In this document: positions 26,797-35,096 of the stretch, one piece after another
Position numbering within the stretch: the first letter of the stretch is position 1
Layout: each line of letters starts with the position of its first letter
Assembly: GCF_005796225.1 (NCBI RefSeq)
Contig: NZ_VAHO01000022.1
Coordinates: 1-51,081 of the forward strand
Source: Pseudarthrobacter sp. NamE5
GTDB taxonomy: Bacteria; Actinomycetota; Actinomycetes; Actinomycetales; Micrococcaceae
DNA: 51,081 bases
Direction of reading: 5' to 3'
Translations under genes and position numbers: made by a program
Notes under the pieces: generated by a model
Seen by the model: only the letters and a program-made list of their open reading frames with translations
Told to the model about the DNA's origin: nothing
Database searches by the model: none

Positions 26797-27528
26797 ATGG
26801 CAATCCACATCGGGACCTCCGGCTGGAGCTATGACCACTGGGAAAACGTCCTCTATCCGCCCGGGCTGCCAGTGAAGGACCGGCTCAAGCATTACGTCTC
26901 CCGGTTCGGCACCGTTGAGCTTAACGCCAGCTTCTACCGCTGGCCCCGGGATACCACGTTCGCCGGCTGGAACCAGCGGCTGCCGCACGGGTTCGGCATG
27001 TCCGTCAAAGCTCCGCGTGGACTCACCCACGCCAGGAAACTGTACGCGCCCGAGGTGTGGCTGGAACGGATTGAGCGCTGTTGGCATGAACTCGGGGACA
27101 AAAGGGCGGTCCTGCTGGTCCAGCTTCCGCCGCAGATGGAGCGCGACGACGCCCGGCTGGACTACTTCCTGGCTGCCGTCCCGCCGTGGATCCGGGTTTC
27201 GGTGGAGTTCCGGCACCCCAGCTGGGACAGCCCGGAGGTTTTTGGGTTGCTGGAGCGGCACCAGGCTGCCTACTGCGTGATGAGCGGGGCCAACCTGCCC
27301 TGCATCCTGCGGACCACCGCCCCTTTCACCTACGTGCGGCTGCACGGGCCGGACCCGCAGCACCTTTACGGCGGTTCCTATTCCGACGGCGACCTGCACT
27401 GGTGGGCGGAGAGGATCCGCGAGTGGTCCGGCCAGGGCCTCGAGGTTTACGCCTATTTCAACAACGACGGCGGCGGTAACGCGGTGCGGAACGCCGAGAC
27501 CCTGCGGTGGATCCTGGGCGAAGGGTGA
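26797..27528 (+). CDS. DUF72 (YecE-like) TIM-barrel protein
   Basis: A 243-residue protein with the DUF72 opening IGTSGWSYDHW, then VELNASFYRWP, FGMSVKAPR, VEFRHPSW, YVRLHG and a C-terminal VYAYFNNDGGGNAVRNA, all in family order. Function of the family is not established. It is divergent from the GH15 gene and followed 67 bases later by the App1-type phosphatase gene. Confidence 0.92.
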   Translation: MAIHIGTSGWSYDHWENVLYPPGLPVKDRLKHYVSRFGTVELNASFYRWPRDTTFAGWNQRLPHGFGMSVKAPRGLTHARKLYAPEVWLERIERCWHELGDKRAVLLVQLPPQMERDDARLDYFLAAVPPWIRVSVEFRHPSWDSPEVFGLLERHQAAYCVMSGANLPCILRTTAPFTYVRLHGPDPQHLYGGSYSDGDLHWWAERIREWSGQGLEVYAYFNNDGGGNAVRNAETLRWILGEG

Positions 27529-27595
27529 CGTAATGCGGTGACGGCAAGGACCCGGAAACCGTCCGATGCAGTACAGCCTGTGGCAGAGTGGTGCC

Positions 27596-28723
27596 ATGGA
27601 CACGGCTCACCAGAACCCGCCCCAGGACGCAGCAACCTCCCAGGGCCCGGAAAGCACGCAGGACAGGAATGGAACGGACCACGCCCTGCTGCTATCCGGG
27701 AACCAGGTGTTCAGGCTCGCGCATAAGGTCTCCGACGCCTTCAACAGCGTCCGCATCCAGGTGGCCAAACGCTGGAAGTTTGTTCCGCAGACCATCGCCT
27801 ACCAGGGTTACGGATCCACCACCCAGATCCGCGTGCTCGGCCGGGTGCTGATGACCCAGAAACCGCTCCCGGGCAGCAAAGCCGAAACCGAAGCCCAGAA
27901 CGGCAACCAGAACGTCCGCGGCTGGCGCGCCTTCACGGGTGTGCCGCTGCAGTTTACCGACGTCGAGATCACCATCGGCGATGTCGTCACCCATGTGCGC
28001 GCGGACCGGGGCGGCCTGATTGACACCGAGGTGGCCGTGGAGCTGTCCCCCGGGTGGCATACCGCCGTCCTTCGGGCGGAAGGAACGGAACCGGTGGAGG
28101 CACCCATTCAGGTGATCGCGCCGGACGTGAAGTTCGGCATTGTGTCCGATATCGACGACACCGTCATGGTCACCGCCCTGCCCCGTCCGTTCCTGGCGCT
28201 CTGGAACACCTTCGTGCTGAGTGAGCGCGCCCGCATGGCAACCCCCGGCATGGCCGTGCTGATGGACCGGCTGATCATCGAGCACCCGGACGCCCCGGTG
28301 ATCTATCTGTCCACCGGCCCGTGGAACGCTGCACCAACCCTGGCCCGCTTCCTGAACCGGAACATGTACCCGAAAGGGGCACTTCTGCTGACGGACTGGG
28401 GCCTTACCCAGGACCGCTGGTTCCGCAGCGGCCAGGACCACAAGCACCGCAACCTGGAACGCCTGGGCAAGGAGTTCCCAGACATGCGGTGGCTCCTGAT
28501 CGGCGACAACGGCCAGCATGACGAGGCCATCTACTCCGGCTTCGCCCAGGAAAACCCGGACAAGGTTGCAGCGATAGCTATCCGGCAGCTGTCCATGAGT
28601 GAATCTGTCTTCGCCGGCGGCCACTCTGAAGACGGCGACCATTCTGCATCGAAAGTCCCGTGGATTTACTCACCGGACGGCGCAGGGATGGCCAAGCAGC
28701 TCACCACGCTGAACCTGCTCTGA
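27596..28723 (+). CDS. App1-type phosphatidate phosphatase family protein (DUF2183)
   Basis: A 375-residue protein whose C-terminal half carries the HAD-like DUF2183 catalytic motif VSDIDDTV (Asp185, Asp187), YLSTGPWN, KHRNLERL and LIGDNGQHD. The yeast App1 relative dephosphorylates phosphatidate. The N-terminal half forms beta-rich segments (STTQIRVLGRVL). No clear signal peptide. ATG 27596 is preferred over 27566 because GAGTGG lies just before it and the extra residues are not conserved-looking. The stop codon falls in a tandem repeat. Confidence 0.87.
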   Translation: MDTAHQNPPQDAATSQGPESTQDRNGTDHALLLSGNQVFRLAHKVSDAFNSVRIQVAKRWKFVPQTIAYQGYGSTTQIRVLGRVLMTQKPLPGSKAETEAQNGNQNVRGWRAFTGVPLQFTDVEITIGDVVTHVRADRGGLIDTEVAVELSPGWHTAVLRAEGTEPVEAPIQVIAPDVKFGIVSDIDDTVMVTALPRPFLALWNTFVLSERARMATPGMAVLMDRLIIEHPDAPVIYLSTGPWNAAPTLARFLNRNMYPKGALLLTDWGLTQDRWFRSGQDHKHRNLERLGKEFPDMRWLLIGDNGQHDEAIYSGFAQENPDKVAAIAIRQLSMSESVFAGGHSEDGDHSASKVPWIYSPDGAGMAKQLTTLNLL

Positions 28724-28780
28724 GCCAGCCAATACGGCTCTGAGCCATTCAGTACAGCCCTGAACCAGCCCGTACGACTG
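28721..28780 (+). repeat. Three imperfect 20-bp tandem repeats starting at a stop codon
   Basis: Units at 28721, 28741 and 28761 share the form TGARCCANYCNRTACRRCYS. The first TGA is the stop codon of the App1-type gene. They fill the space to the convergent GH1 gene. Confidence 0.8.
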
Positions 28781-28797
28781 GCCCAGGCACCCCGGTC

Positions 28798-30393
28798 CTA
28801 AGCGCTGGCACCCAGGACCGGTACGCCGTCGTCGGGAACGTCGTCGTCGGAAACGTCGTCAGTGCCCGGGACTTCCGCGCCAATGACGTCGACCTCGATG
28901 GGGTCCCCGGCCATCGCCCCGGCAATCGCGGCAGCTGCCGCCATCGCCAAGTCGCGTTCCTCGATGAGTTCCTGGAACCAGAAGTAGGACGCCTTGGGCG
29001 TCCGCTCGAGGGTGTCGAAATCCACGTGCAGGAGCCCAAAGGGCTGGTTGTAGCCGGCAGACCACTCAAAGTTGTCCAGGAGCGACCAGACGTAATAGCC
29101 GCGCAGGTCCACCGACTCCGCTTCGCCGCCCGGGGCCGTGGCCCGCAGTGCAGCCTCCAGGTGGTCCGAAAGGTACTTGAGCCGGCGCTCGTCCGGGATG
29201 AACTTGGTGTTCGTGGACTTGTCCCGCACGATGATGTCCTCGAAGCTCGCCCCGCCCTCGGTGATAATGACCGGCGGCAGGTTGGGGTAGCGCTCAGCCA
29301 TCTCCTTCAACGCTACCGACATGTACTCCGGCTTCACCGGCCAGCCGTAGGAAGTGATGTCCGCCTCCGGCCACGTCTCCACATGGAAAGGAGTGCCGCC
29401 GCTGCCCGCCGCGCTCAGGTCGCTGCCCATCGCCTCGGCCATGCTGGCGGGAACTGCGCCGCCGCCCGGCCCCACCGCCACCTTGGTGGGCATGTAGTAG
29501 TTCAGGCCGTAGAAGTCGAGCGGCTGGGAGATGAGCTCCATGTCCTCCTCGGGGTGCTCGAACGAGCTGAAGAACTTGGCCGCCCTGATCAGGTCCGGAT
29601 ACTTTCCGGTCAGCACCGGGTCCGCGTAGAGACGGTTCTGGGCGAGGTCCATCAGCCCCGCGCTGATCCGGTCAAGGGGATTGATGGAGTTGGGCACCAT
29701 GGGCGAGTAGACGTTGGTTATGCCGATCTCACCTGGCACTTTTGCCGCCCGCAGGGCCTGCACTGCAAGCCCGTGCCCCAGCAACTGATGGTGGACGGTG
29801 GGGAAGGCGCCCAGGACGAGTTCCTTCCCGGGTGAATGCAAGCCAAGGGAGTAGCCGTTGGTGCTGACTGTGGCAGGCTCGTTAACCGTGACCCACCGGG
29901 CCACCCTGTCGCCGAACCTGTCCGCGAGGATGGCGGCGTACTCCCCCAGGCGGTAGGCGGTGTCACGGTTCATCCAGCCGCCGGCCTCGTCCAGCGCCAG
30001 CGGGGTGTCCCAGTGGTAGATGGTGGCCATGGGCGAAATGCCGTTGGCCAGCAGTTCGTCCAGGAGCCTGTCATAGAAGTTCAGTCCGGAGGTGTTGGCG
30101 GGTCCGCTGCCGGTGGGCTGGATCCGGGGCCAGGCGAAGGAGAACCGGTAGGAGTCCACGCCGAGTTGCTTCATCAGGGCGACGTCCTGCGGCATGCGGT
30201 GGTAGTGGTCGCAGGCCGTCACCGGGCTGTGGTTTTCTACGATGGCACCGTCCTTGCCGGCGAAAACGTCCCAGCCCGCCGGGCCGCGGCCGTCCTCATC
30301 CAGGGCCCCTTCGATCTGGAACGCTGCAGTGGCCACGCCCAGGGTGAATCCGGGGGGAATGAGCGCGGCGAGGTCTTTGGCGGTGATGTGCAT
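28798..30393 (-). CDS. GH1 family beta-glucosidase with unusual C-terminal tail
   Basis: A 531-residue retaining glycosidase. The acid/base Glu172 lies in TVNEPAT and the nucleophile Glu379 in IITEGGAS; GVATAAFQIEGA and YVWSLLDNFEWSAGY frame the sugar-binding site. The catalytic domain ends near residue 480 and is followed by about 50 extra residues, first Ala-rich, then acidic (DDVSDDDVPDDG), not usual for the family. No signal peptide, so it probably cleaves imported beta-glucosides. A weak AGCCTGCTTA palindrome lies upstream. Confidence 0.93.
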   Translation of the reverse strand: MHITAKDLAALIPPGFTLGVATAAFQIEGALDEDGRGPAGWDVFAGKDGAIVENHSPVTACDHYHRMPQDVALMKQLGVDSYRFSFAWPRIQPTGSGPANTSGLNFYDRLLDELLANGISPMATIYHWDTPLALDEAGGWMNRDTAYRLGEYAAILADRFGDRVARWVTVNEPATVSTNGYSLGLHSPGKELVLGAFPTVHHQLLGHGLAVQALRAAKVPGEIGITNVYSPMVPNSINPLDRISAGLMDLAQNRLYADPVLTGKYPDLIRAAKFFSSFEHPEEDMELISQPLDFYGLNYYMPTKVAVGPGGGAVPASMAEAMGSDLSAAGSGGTPFHVETWPEADITSYGWPVKPEYMSVALKEMAERYPNLPPVIITEGGASFEDIIVRDKSTNTKFIPDERRLKYLSDHLEAALRATAPGGEAESVDLRGYYVWSLLDNFEWSAGYNQPFGLLHVDFDTLERTPKASYFWFQELIEERDLAMAAAAAIAGAMAGDPIEVDVIGAEVPGTDDVSDDDVPDDGVPVLGASA

Positions 30394-30490
30394 CTGGGGC
30401 CTTTGGTGACGAAGCGTGTTGAGTACGTCTCAGGATGTCACAGCAAGGGACGCGGGACGAGCGGGGCACGGCGCGGCGGGCCTGGTGACA

Positions 30491-30506
30491 GAAAAGCCTG
30501 CTTACA
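30491..30506. promoter_or_regulatory. Weak member of the AGTAAG-N4-CTTACT group
   Basis: GAAAAG-CCTG-CTTACA shares AGCCTGCTTA exactly with the site at 41576 and with the reverse complement of 23419. It lies 98 bases before the GH1 start and overlaps the stop of the next gene upstream. The left half is poor. Confidence 0.25.
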
Positions 30507-30879
30507 GAGAGCCAAAGAGGAACTCCTTGGCGTGCGCGACCGCCTTCCGGAACGCGTCGTTCCGGAGGGTCAGCAGGTGTTCAGTTTCCCCGTCCGCAGG
30601 CTCCAGGTATCCCGTATAGCCAGGCCGGAGCACCCAAATATCCCCCGCTGGCGGCAGGTAGAAGACGCCAAAGGACCGCTGCTGCGTTTCGTCTGCAGTC
30701 CAAACAGGGACAACAGCGAGCGCGGCGCCGGTTGCCGGGTTGATCCACTGCGCCCGCGGCAGCGGCTGCTCATGCGCTTCGGGGTCCAGGAAGGGAGCAG
30801 TGCCTGCGCCCCAGCGCTGTTCAAAGCGCTCGTGGAATGCCGGAATCAGGTGTGAGTCGTAGCGGCGCCACTCGCTCAT
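30502..30879 (-). CDS. Hypothetical protein, 125 residues
   Basis: No family recognised. The protein is rich in Trp, Phe and Tyr (SEWRRYDSHLIPAFHERF, FGVFYLPPAGDIWVLRPGY) with no signal peptide or membrane segment, and ends in an amphipathic helix (RKAVAHAKEFLFGSL). It lies between GH1 and a J-domain gene, all leftward. Confidence 0.7.
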   Translation of the reverse strand: MSEWRRYDSHLIPAFHERFEQRWGAGTAPFLDPEAHEQPLPRAQWINPATGAALAVVPVWTADETQQRSFGVFYLPPAGDIWVLRPGYTGYLEPADGETEHLLTLRNDAFRKAVAHAKEFLFGSL

Positions 30880-30951
30880 TCAGTTCTCCGCCTCCTTGCG
30901 GTTGGTCGTTGTGCTGTGCGGGGCCTGGCCCGCATCAGGACTCAGTATCCG

Positions 30952-31275
30952 TCAGGCCCATGGTCCGCTTTCCCACCGCACCGGCGTAATCCTGATGGCA
31001 GGACCGGTGGATTCGCCAGGCCTGCGGACCTTTCGCACGGGAACAGCCTGGCTGGTGGCGGGGGCGCGCTGTTTGTCGTAGGCAGCGCGCCGTGCCGGAT
31101 CCCGCAGGACAGTGAAGGCCTGCATGATCTCCAGGAGCTCCCCCTCCGGCGTGGTCCCGCCGTCCACATCCGGATGGTGGTTACGCATCAAGGCGCGGTA
31201 AGCACGCGAGATCTCCTGTTGGCTGGCTTGCGGCCGCAGCCGCAGGATCGCGTAATAGTCGGGTGTGTCTGTCAT
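30952..31275 (-). CDS. Short J-domain (DnaJ-like) protein
   Basis: A 107-residue protein with a J-domain at residues 6-70: YYAILRLRP, helix II basic patch, the HPD triad (HHPDVDG) that stimulates Hsp70 ATPase, and AYDKQR. There is no Gly/Phe region, zinc finger or substrate-binding domain; a 40-residue basic tail follows. It probably recruits DnaK to a specific task. The hsp20 gene lies 104 bases upstream in the same direction. Confidence 0.88.
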   Translation of the reverse strand: MTDTPDYYAILRLRPQASQQEISRAYRALMRNHHPDVDGGTTPEGELLEIMQAFTVLRDPARRAAYDKQRAPATSQAVPVRKVRRPGESTGPAIRITPVRWESGPWA

Positions 31276-31379
31276 GGTGCGGACCTTTTCCGCTGGGCCG
31301 GCGCGTATCGGCGGCGCCGTCCGAAAAGAATGTTGGGCGCGGACAACGCACCTGCACTGCCCGCGCCCGCCGGCTGTGG

Positions 31380-31808
31380 CTAGGTTCCGATCTGGTGCAT
31401 CTCGTTTTGCTGCGTCTGGATCTCGATTTTTCGTGGCTTCGCCTGTTCAGCCACCGGGATCCGCAGTGTCAGCACGCCCTGATCGTAGCTGGCCTTGATG
31501 TTGTCAGTATCCAGGGTGTCGCCGAGGATCAGCTGCCGGCTGAACACACCCCGGGGACGCTCGGAGGCCACCAGCTCCACGTTGGGCTGCGTGGGATCCT
31601 TGCGCTCCGCCCGGACCGTGAGGACGTTGCGTTCAACGTTCAGGTCCAGCGATTCAATCTTCACGCCGGGCAGATCGAACGCCACCACGAAATGGCCGTT
31701 CTCCTGCCAGGCATCCATTGGCATGGCGGCCGGACGGGCAGCTGTTCCAAAGACCTGCTGCGTGAGCCGGTCCAGCTCACGGAACGGGTCTGTGCGCATC
31801 AACATCAT
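31380..31808 (-). CDS. Hsp20/alpha-crystallin small heat-shock protein
   Basis: A 142-residue chaperone with an N-terminal RTDPFRELDRL segment, an alpha-crystallin domain (HFVVAFDLPGVKIESLDLNVE to YDQGVLTLRIPVAE) and a short C-terminal tail. It holds unfolding proteins for DnaK/DnaJ refolding. The start ATG 31808 follows GGAG by five bases; the frame is open further upstream. A strong promoter and an extensive dyad lie upstream, shared with the divergent MerR-type regulator. Confidence 0.93.
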   Translation of the reverse strand: MMLMRTDPFRELDRLTQQVFGTAARPAAMPMDAWQENGHFVVAFDLPGVKIESLDLNVERNVLTVRAERKDPTQPNVELVASERPRGVFSRQLILGDTLDTDNIKASYDQGVLTLRIPVAEQAKPRKIEIQTQQNEMHQIGT

Positions 31809-31847
31809 TTCCACTCCTTCAGCTTTGTAGGTGTAGAACCTCTGTCC

Positions 31848-31878
31848 TATCAACTCCCATGATCTATGGTGGTTGATA
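31848..31878. promoter_or_regulatory. 31-bp composite dyad, probable Hsp20 operator
   Basis: TATCAAC (31848-31854) mirrors GTTGATA (31872-31878), and inside them CCAT (31857-31860) mirrors ATGG (31866-31869), all centred on 31863. It begins seven bases past the hsp20 -10 element, so bound protein would block transcription. The likely ligand is the divergent HspR-like MerR protein, but the sequence differs from the classical HAIR element CTTGAGT-N7-ACTCAAG. Confidence 0.65.
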
Positions 31879-31885
31879 TAGATTT

Positions 31886-31914
31886 TTTATAGCACTAGTG
31901 GGAAACTAAGGCAA
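31886..31914 (-). promoter_or_regulatory. Predicted hsp20 promoter
   Basis: On the minus strand TTGCCT (31914-31909) and TATAAA (31891-31886) are 17 bases apart. Transcription would start within the dyad at 31848-31878. Confidence 0.65.
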
Positions 31915-31941
31915 CACCTACGGACGGACTCTGGAGAGCTT

Positions 31942-32262
31942 ATGGCAGAGCAGCAGGCCGGACGGGCCAGTGGCGGCGACAGCAGCCGCGCGCTGTATGC
32001 CATCTCAGTCGCGGCCAAGCTGGCAGGGACCGGCCAGCAGAACATCCGGCTTTATGAAACCAAGGGACTGCTGACGCCGTCGCGCACTTCGGGCGGCACC
32101 CGCCAGTACAGCGACGACGACATCGCCGTCCTGCTGCGGATCGGCGAACTCCTCGAGCAGGGACTCAACCTTGCGGGAGTAGCCAAGGTGCTGGAACTTG
32201 AGGCTGCCAACGTAAAGCTGCACCGTGCACTGAAGCGGGCCCGGTCGAAGCCGCCCGGCTGA
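31942..32262 (+). CDS. MerR-family regulator, HspR-like
   Basis: A 106-residue protein with a MerR winged helix (YAISVAAKLAGTGQQNIRLYETKGLLTPSR) and a short coiled segment, no cysteine or metal-binding loop. This compact form and LYETKGL are typical of HspR, the repressor of heat-shock genes. Being divergent from hsp20 with a dyad between them supports control of hsp20 and of itself. The normal HspR partners dnaK-grpE-dnaJ are not here, so this is probably a second HspR-type regulator. Confidence 0.85.
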   Translation: MAEQQAGRASGGDSSRALYAISVAAKLAGTGQQNIRLYETKGLLTPSRTSGGTRQYSDDDIAVLLRIGELLEQGLNLAGVAKVLELEAANVKLHRALKRARSKPPG

Positions 32263-32284
32263 GGGAATCGTGCGGGTGCCTGCC

Positions 32285-33043
32285 TTAGTCGCGGGGCGAT
32301 TCCACTTTAGAGAACGTCCCGGCAATTTGCTCCCCCGGCACCCTGGCAGTGCGCCACGTGTCCAGGGCGATGACGCCGCCGAGGATGACCAGTGAAAGCG
32401 ACACTGACGCAAGGGTGTCGCTGAGCCAGTGGTAGCCCAGGTACAGCCGGCTTACGGCGGCGAGGAAAATGCCGATCCCTGCCCCGGTGAAGCCCAGGAC
32501 GGCGGCCCGGGGATTGCTGCGCCGTGAGTAGACCAGGAAAGCCCCCACCAGGAGGAAGTCGCAGGCGCCCAGGACATGTCCCGATGGGAAAGAAAAAGTG
32601 TGATCGACCCCGAACAGCATCTGGTCAACCGGCGGCCGGGACCGCCGGACGATCTGGAGGATGATCTGGGAAATGATCACGCCCGTGATCATCGCCGAGG
32701 CCAGCAGGACAGGGCGCCAGGCATGCTTGGCCGCGAGTCCCCACCAGACAACCACCACCAGGACGATGATGGGCAGGGCAATCGGGCCGAAGACCACAGC
32801 CAGGAAGATCATGACCACCGTCAGGGCCTGTGACCTCAGCCCCAGGAGCCAGTCCCGGACCGGCCCATCGGCTGCGGACAGCCCGTCAGCCTGCAGCACG
32901 CTTATCAGGGTGGCGGCAAACAGCACCACCCCGGCTGCTGCCAGGATGATGGCTGCCCGGTAGAGGCCGCGCCGGTCAGCTGGATCCATGTAGCGCTCTT
33001 CCACCACAAACTTGTCGTGGAAGACCCGCCACTTCTGTCCCAC
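32285..33043 (-). CDS. PAP2-family membrane phosphatase
   Basis: A 252-residue protein with about six membrane segments and the three phosphatase motifs: IVRRSRPP (C1), FPSGHVLG (C2) and SRLYLGYHWLSD (C3, with catalytic His). It resembles undecaprenyl-diphosphate or phosphatidate phosphatases. The start given is GTG 33043; ATG 32989 with GGAAGAG upstream is a credible alternative that drops 18 residues. It converges on the MerR-type gene with 22 bases between stops. Confidence 0.88.
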   Translation of the reverse strand: MGQKWRVFHDKFVVEERYMDPADRRGLYRAAIILAAAGVVLFAATLISVLQADGLSAADGPVRDWLLGLRSQALTVVMIFLAVVFGPIALPIIVLVVVVWWGLAAKHAWRPVLLASAMITGVIISQIILQIVRRSRPPVDQMLFGVDHTFSFPSGHVLGACDFLLVGAFLVYSRRSNPRAAVLGFTGAGIGIFLAAVSRLYLGYHWLSDTLASVSLSLVILGGVIALDTWRTARVPGEQIAGTFSKVESPRD

Positions 33044-33097
33044 TGTGATGCCCGTCCCTGCGCCGTGTTGATTCGCTTAGGGTGAAGACTATCCCGC

Positions 33098-34921
33098 CTA
33101 GAAGGAACCGGTGGTGAACTGCCAGGTCCGGCTTGCCAACTGGTTACCGGCGAGGTCGCGGACTGATGTCCCGCCGCCCGTGACCGTCACGGTGTACTTC
33201 GTCTTAGCGGCCAGTGACTGCTGGGGATCGAGGATCCACTGGTTGGTGGTGCCGTTGCGGAACACGGAGGCCGGTACCAGTGTTCCGGTGGCGGCATTGT
33301 GCAGCGTGAACGTGGTTCCGTTGACGCCCTGGACCGCCTCGTTGAACGTGACGTTGACGTTGTTGCCGCGGCGCACCAGCAGGGCGTTGCTGCCAGGGGT
33401 GTACCCGGTGATGACAGGAGCGGGGCCAGTGAGGAAGGTCCAGCTGACGGGGGCCAACGGGGTGCCGGCGCTGTCCCGGATGCCGGAGGTGCCACCCACC
33501 AGCGTGGCGGTGAACCGCGAGTCTGCGGCGAGTGCGGCCGACGGATCAAGGGTGGCCGTCCGGGTGTTGGCGTTGTAGGAGACGGCCGCGGGAACCGTGG
33601 CACCCGCGGCATTCTTGAGCACGAACGTCGCTCCGGTTACCCCCTGGACGGCGGTGCTGAAGGTTGCGGTGACGCTGGCAGCGGCAGCCACAGCCGTGGC
33701 ATTGGCGCCGGGCGTAACAGCAGTGACCGTGGGTGCAGGAGCCGGGGCGGGCGCAGGGGCAGGCACAGCGCCGGCGTACAGCAGGCGGTTCGGAGTGCCG
33801 CTCGCGGCTCCCGCAACCACCCCCGTGGTTGCGTTGGACACGAGCGCGCCGGCCACCTGGGCGGGAGTGAGTGCCGGGTTCTGCGCCAGCAGCACGGCGG
33901 CGGCCCCGGCCACGTGGGGGGCTGCCATGGAGGTTCCTGACATAGACGCTGTTGCACTGGAGGACGTGTGGTAGGCGGAGCTGATGCCGACTCCGGGAGC
34001 ATACATGTCAACGCAGGAACCGAAGTTGGAGAAGGACGCCTGCCTGTCGGCAGAGTCGCTGGCCGCCACCGTCACCGCCGCGGCAACGCGGGCAGGGGAA
34101 CTTCCGCACGCGTCCACCGCTGAGTTGCCGGCGGCAACCACTGCAGTGACGCCGTCGTTCATGACGGCCTGGACAGCGGAGTCCACGGCAGAGCTCGCGG
34201 CGCCGCCCAGGCTCAGGTTCACCACTGCCGGAACCCCGGCCGGGTGGTTCGCTGCCACCCAGTCAAGGCCTGCCACAACGTCGGAGTTGTAGCCGGATCC
34301 GTTGCAGTCAAGCACGCGGACGGGGACCACGGTGGCACCCTTGGCCACGCCGTAGGTGGTTCCGGCCACCGTCCCGGCAACATGCGTGCCGTGGCCGTTG
34401 CAGTCACCGGATCCCCTCCCGTCGGCCACGGCGGTCCACCCTGCCGTGATCCGGCCGGCGAATTCGGTGTGCGCGGCAAGGACCCCGCTGTCCACCACGT
34501 AGGCAGTCACGCCCGCTCCGGAGGAGGTCCAGGAGTATGAGCCGGAGAGCGGCAGCGGCCTTTGGTCCACCCGGTCCAATCCCCAGGGTGCCGGCTGCTG
34601 GGTTTCGGAAACGGTGACGGGAGCGTCCGCCTCCACGGACACCACCCGGCCGGACCTGGCCAGGGCGGCAGCCTGGGCATGGTTGGCGGTCACCACCGCT
34701 CCTTTGAGGGCATGGCTGAAGGTCCGCCCGACGGCGAGTCCCTGGGCCCGCAGCCCCTCCGCCTCCTCGGCCACGTTGGCCCCGGCTGCGTACTGGATAA
34801 TGTAGCGGCCGGCGGTACCGGCGTCAGCCGGCGGAGCGGCCACAGCGGGAAGGGATGCGGACAGGACGACGGCGGAGGCCAGCACTGCGGCGGCAGGCAG
34901 CACAAAGGATGAAGTACGAAT
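33098..34921 (-). CDS. Secreted S8 subtilase with two Ig-like domains, probable AUU start
   Basis: From the proposed start the protein has 607 residues: signal peptide (MRTSSFVLPAAAVLASAVV, cleavage after AVA), I9-type propeptide (about 38-105), a subtilisin domain with Asp144 (VVDSG), His177 (NGHGTH) and Ser331 (GTSMAAPH), a PAPAPAP linker, then two related Big_5-like domains of about 95 residues. It is likely an extracellular protease. No ATG/GTG/TTG lies at the signal peptide. An ATT codon at 34921-34919 does, with GAGGA seven bases upstream; otherwise GTG 34978 adds 19 atypical residues. Confidence 0.88.
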   Translation of the reverse strand: MRTSSFVLPAAAVLASAVVLSASLPAVAAPPADAGTAGRYIIQYAAGANVAEEAEGLRAQGLAVGRTFSHALKGAVVTANHAQAAALARSGRVVSVEADAPVTVSETQQPAPWGLDRVDQRPLPLSGSYSWTSSGAGVTAYVVDSGVLAAHTEFAGRITAGWTAVADGRGSGDCNGHGTHVAGTVAGTTYGVAKGATVVPVRVLDCNGSGYNSDVVAGLDWVAANHPAGVPAVVNLSLGGAASSAVDSAVQAVMNDGVTAVVAAGNSAVDACGSSPARVAAAVTVAASDSADRQASFSNFGSCVDMYAPGVGISSAYHTSSSATASMSGTSMAAPHVAGAAAVLLAQNPALTPAQVAGALVSNATTGVVAGAASGTPNRLLYAGAVPAPAPAPAPAPTVTAVTPGANATAVAAAASVTATFSTAVQGVTGATFVLKNAAGATVPAAVSYNANTRTATLDPSAALAADSRFTATLVGGTSGIRDSAGTPLAPVSWTFLTGPAPVITGYTPGSNALLVRRGNNVNVTFNEAVQGVNGTTFTLHNAATGTLVPASVFRNGTTNQWILDPQQSLAAKTKYTVTVTGGGTSVRDLAGNQLASRTWQFTTGSF

Positions 34922-35096
34922 TTTGGGGTCCTCGTTTGGCGTTGCGGGCTGCGGGAGCGGGAAATACACCCGCCTCACCAAAGAGGATAAAAGCCGGAAT
35001 CGGGCTGCGAGGGGGTCTTTGCAGGATCCTGCGGCAACCCTTGCTGATTACTGTGCCCGGCCGGATGTCCTGGCTCTAAGCCGGGTTTCCCCGGCC

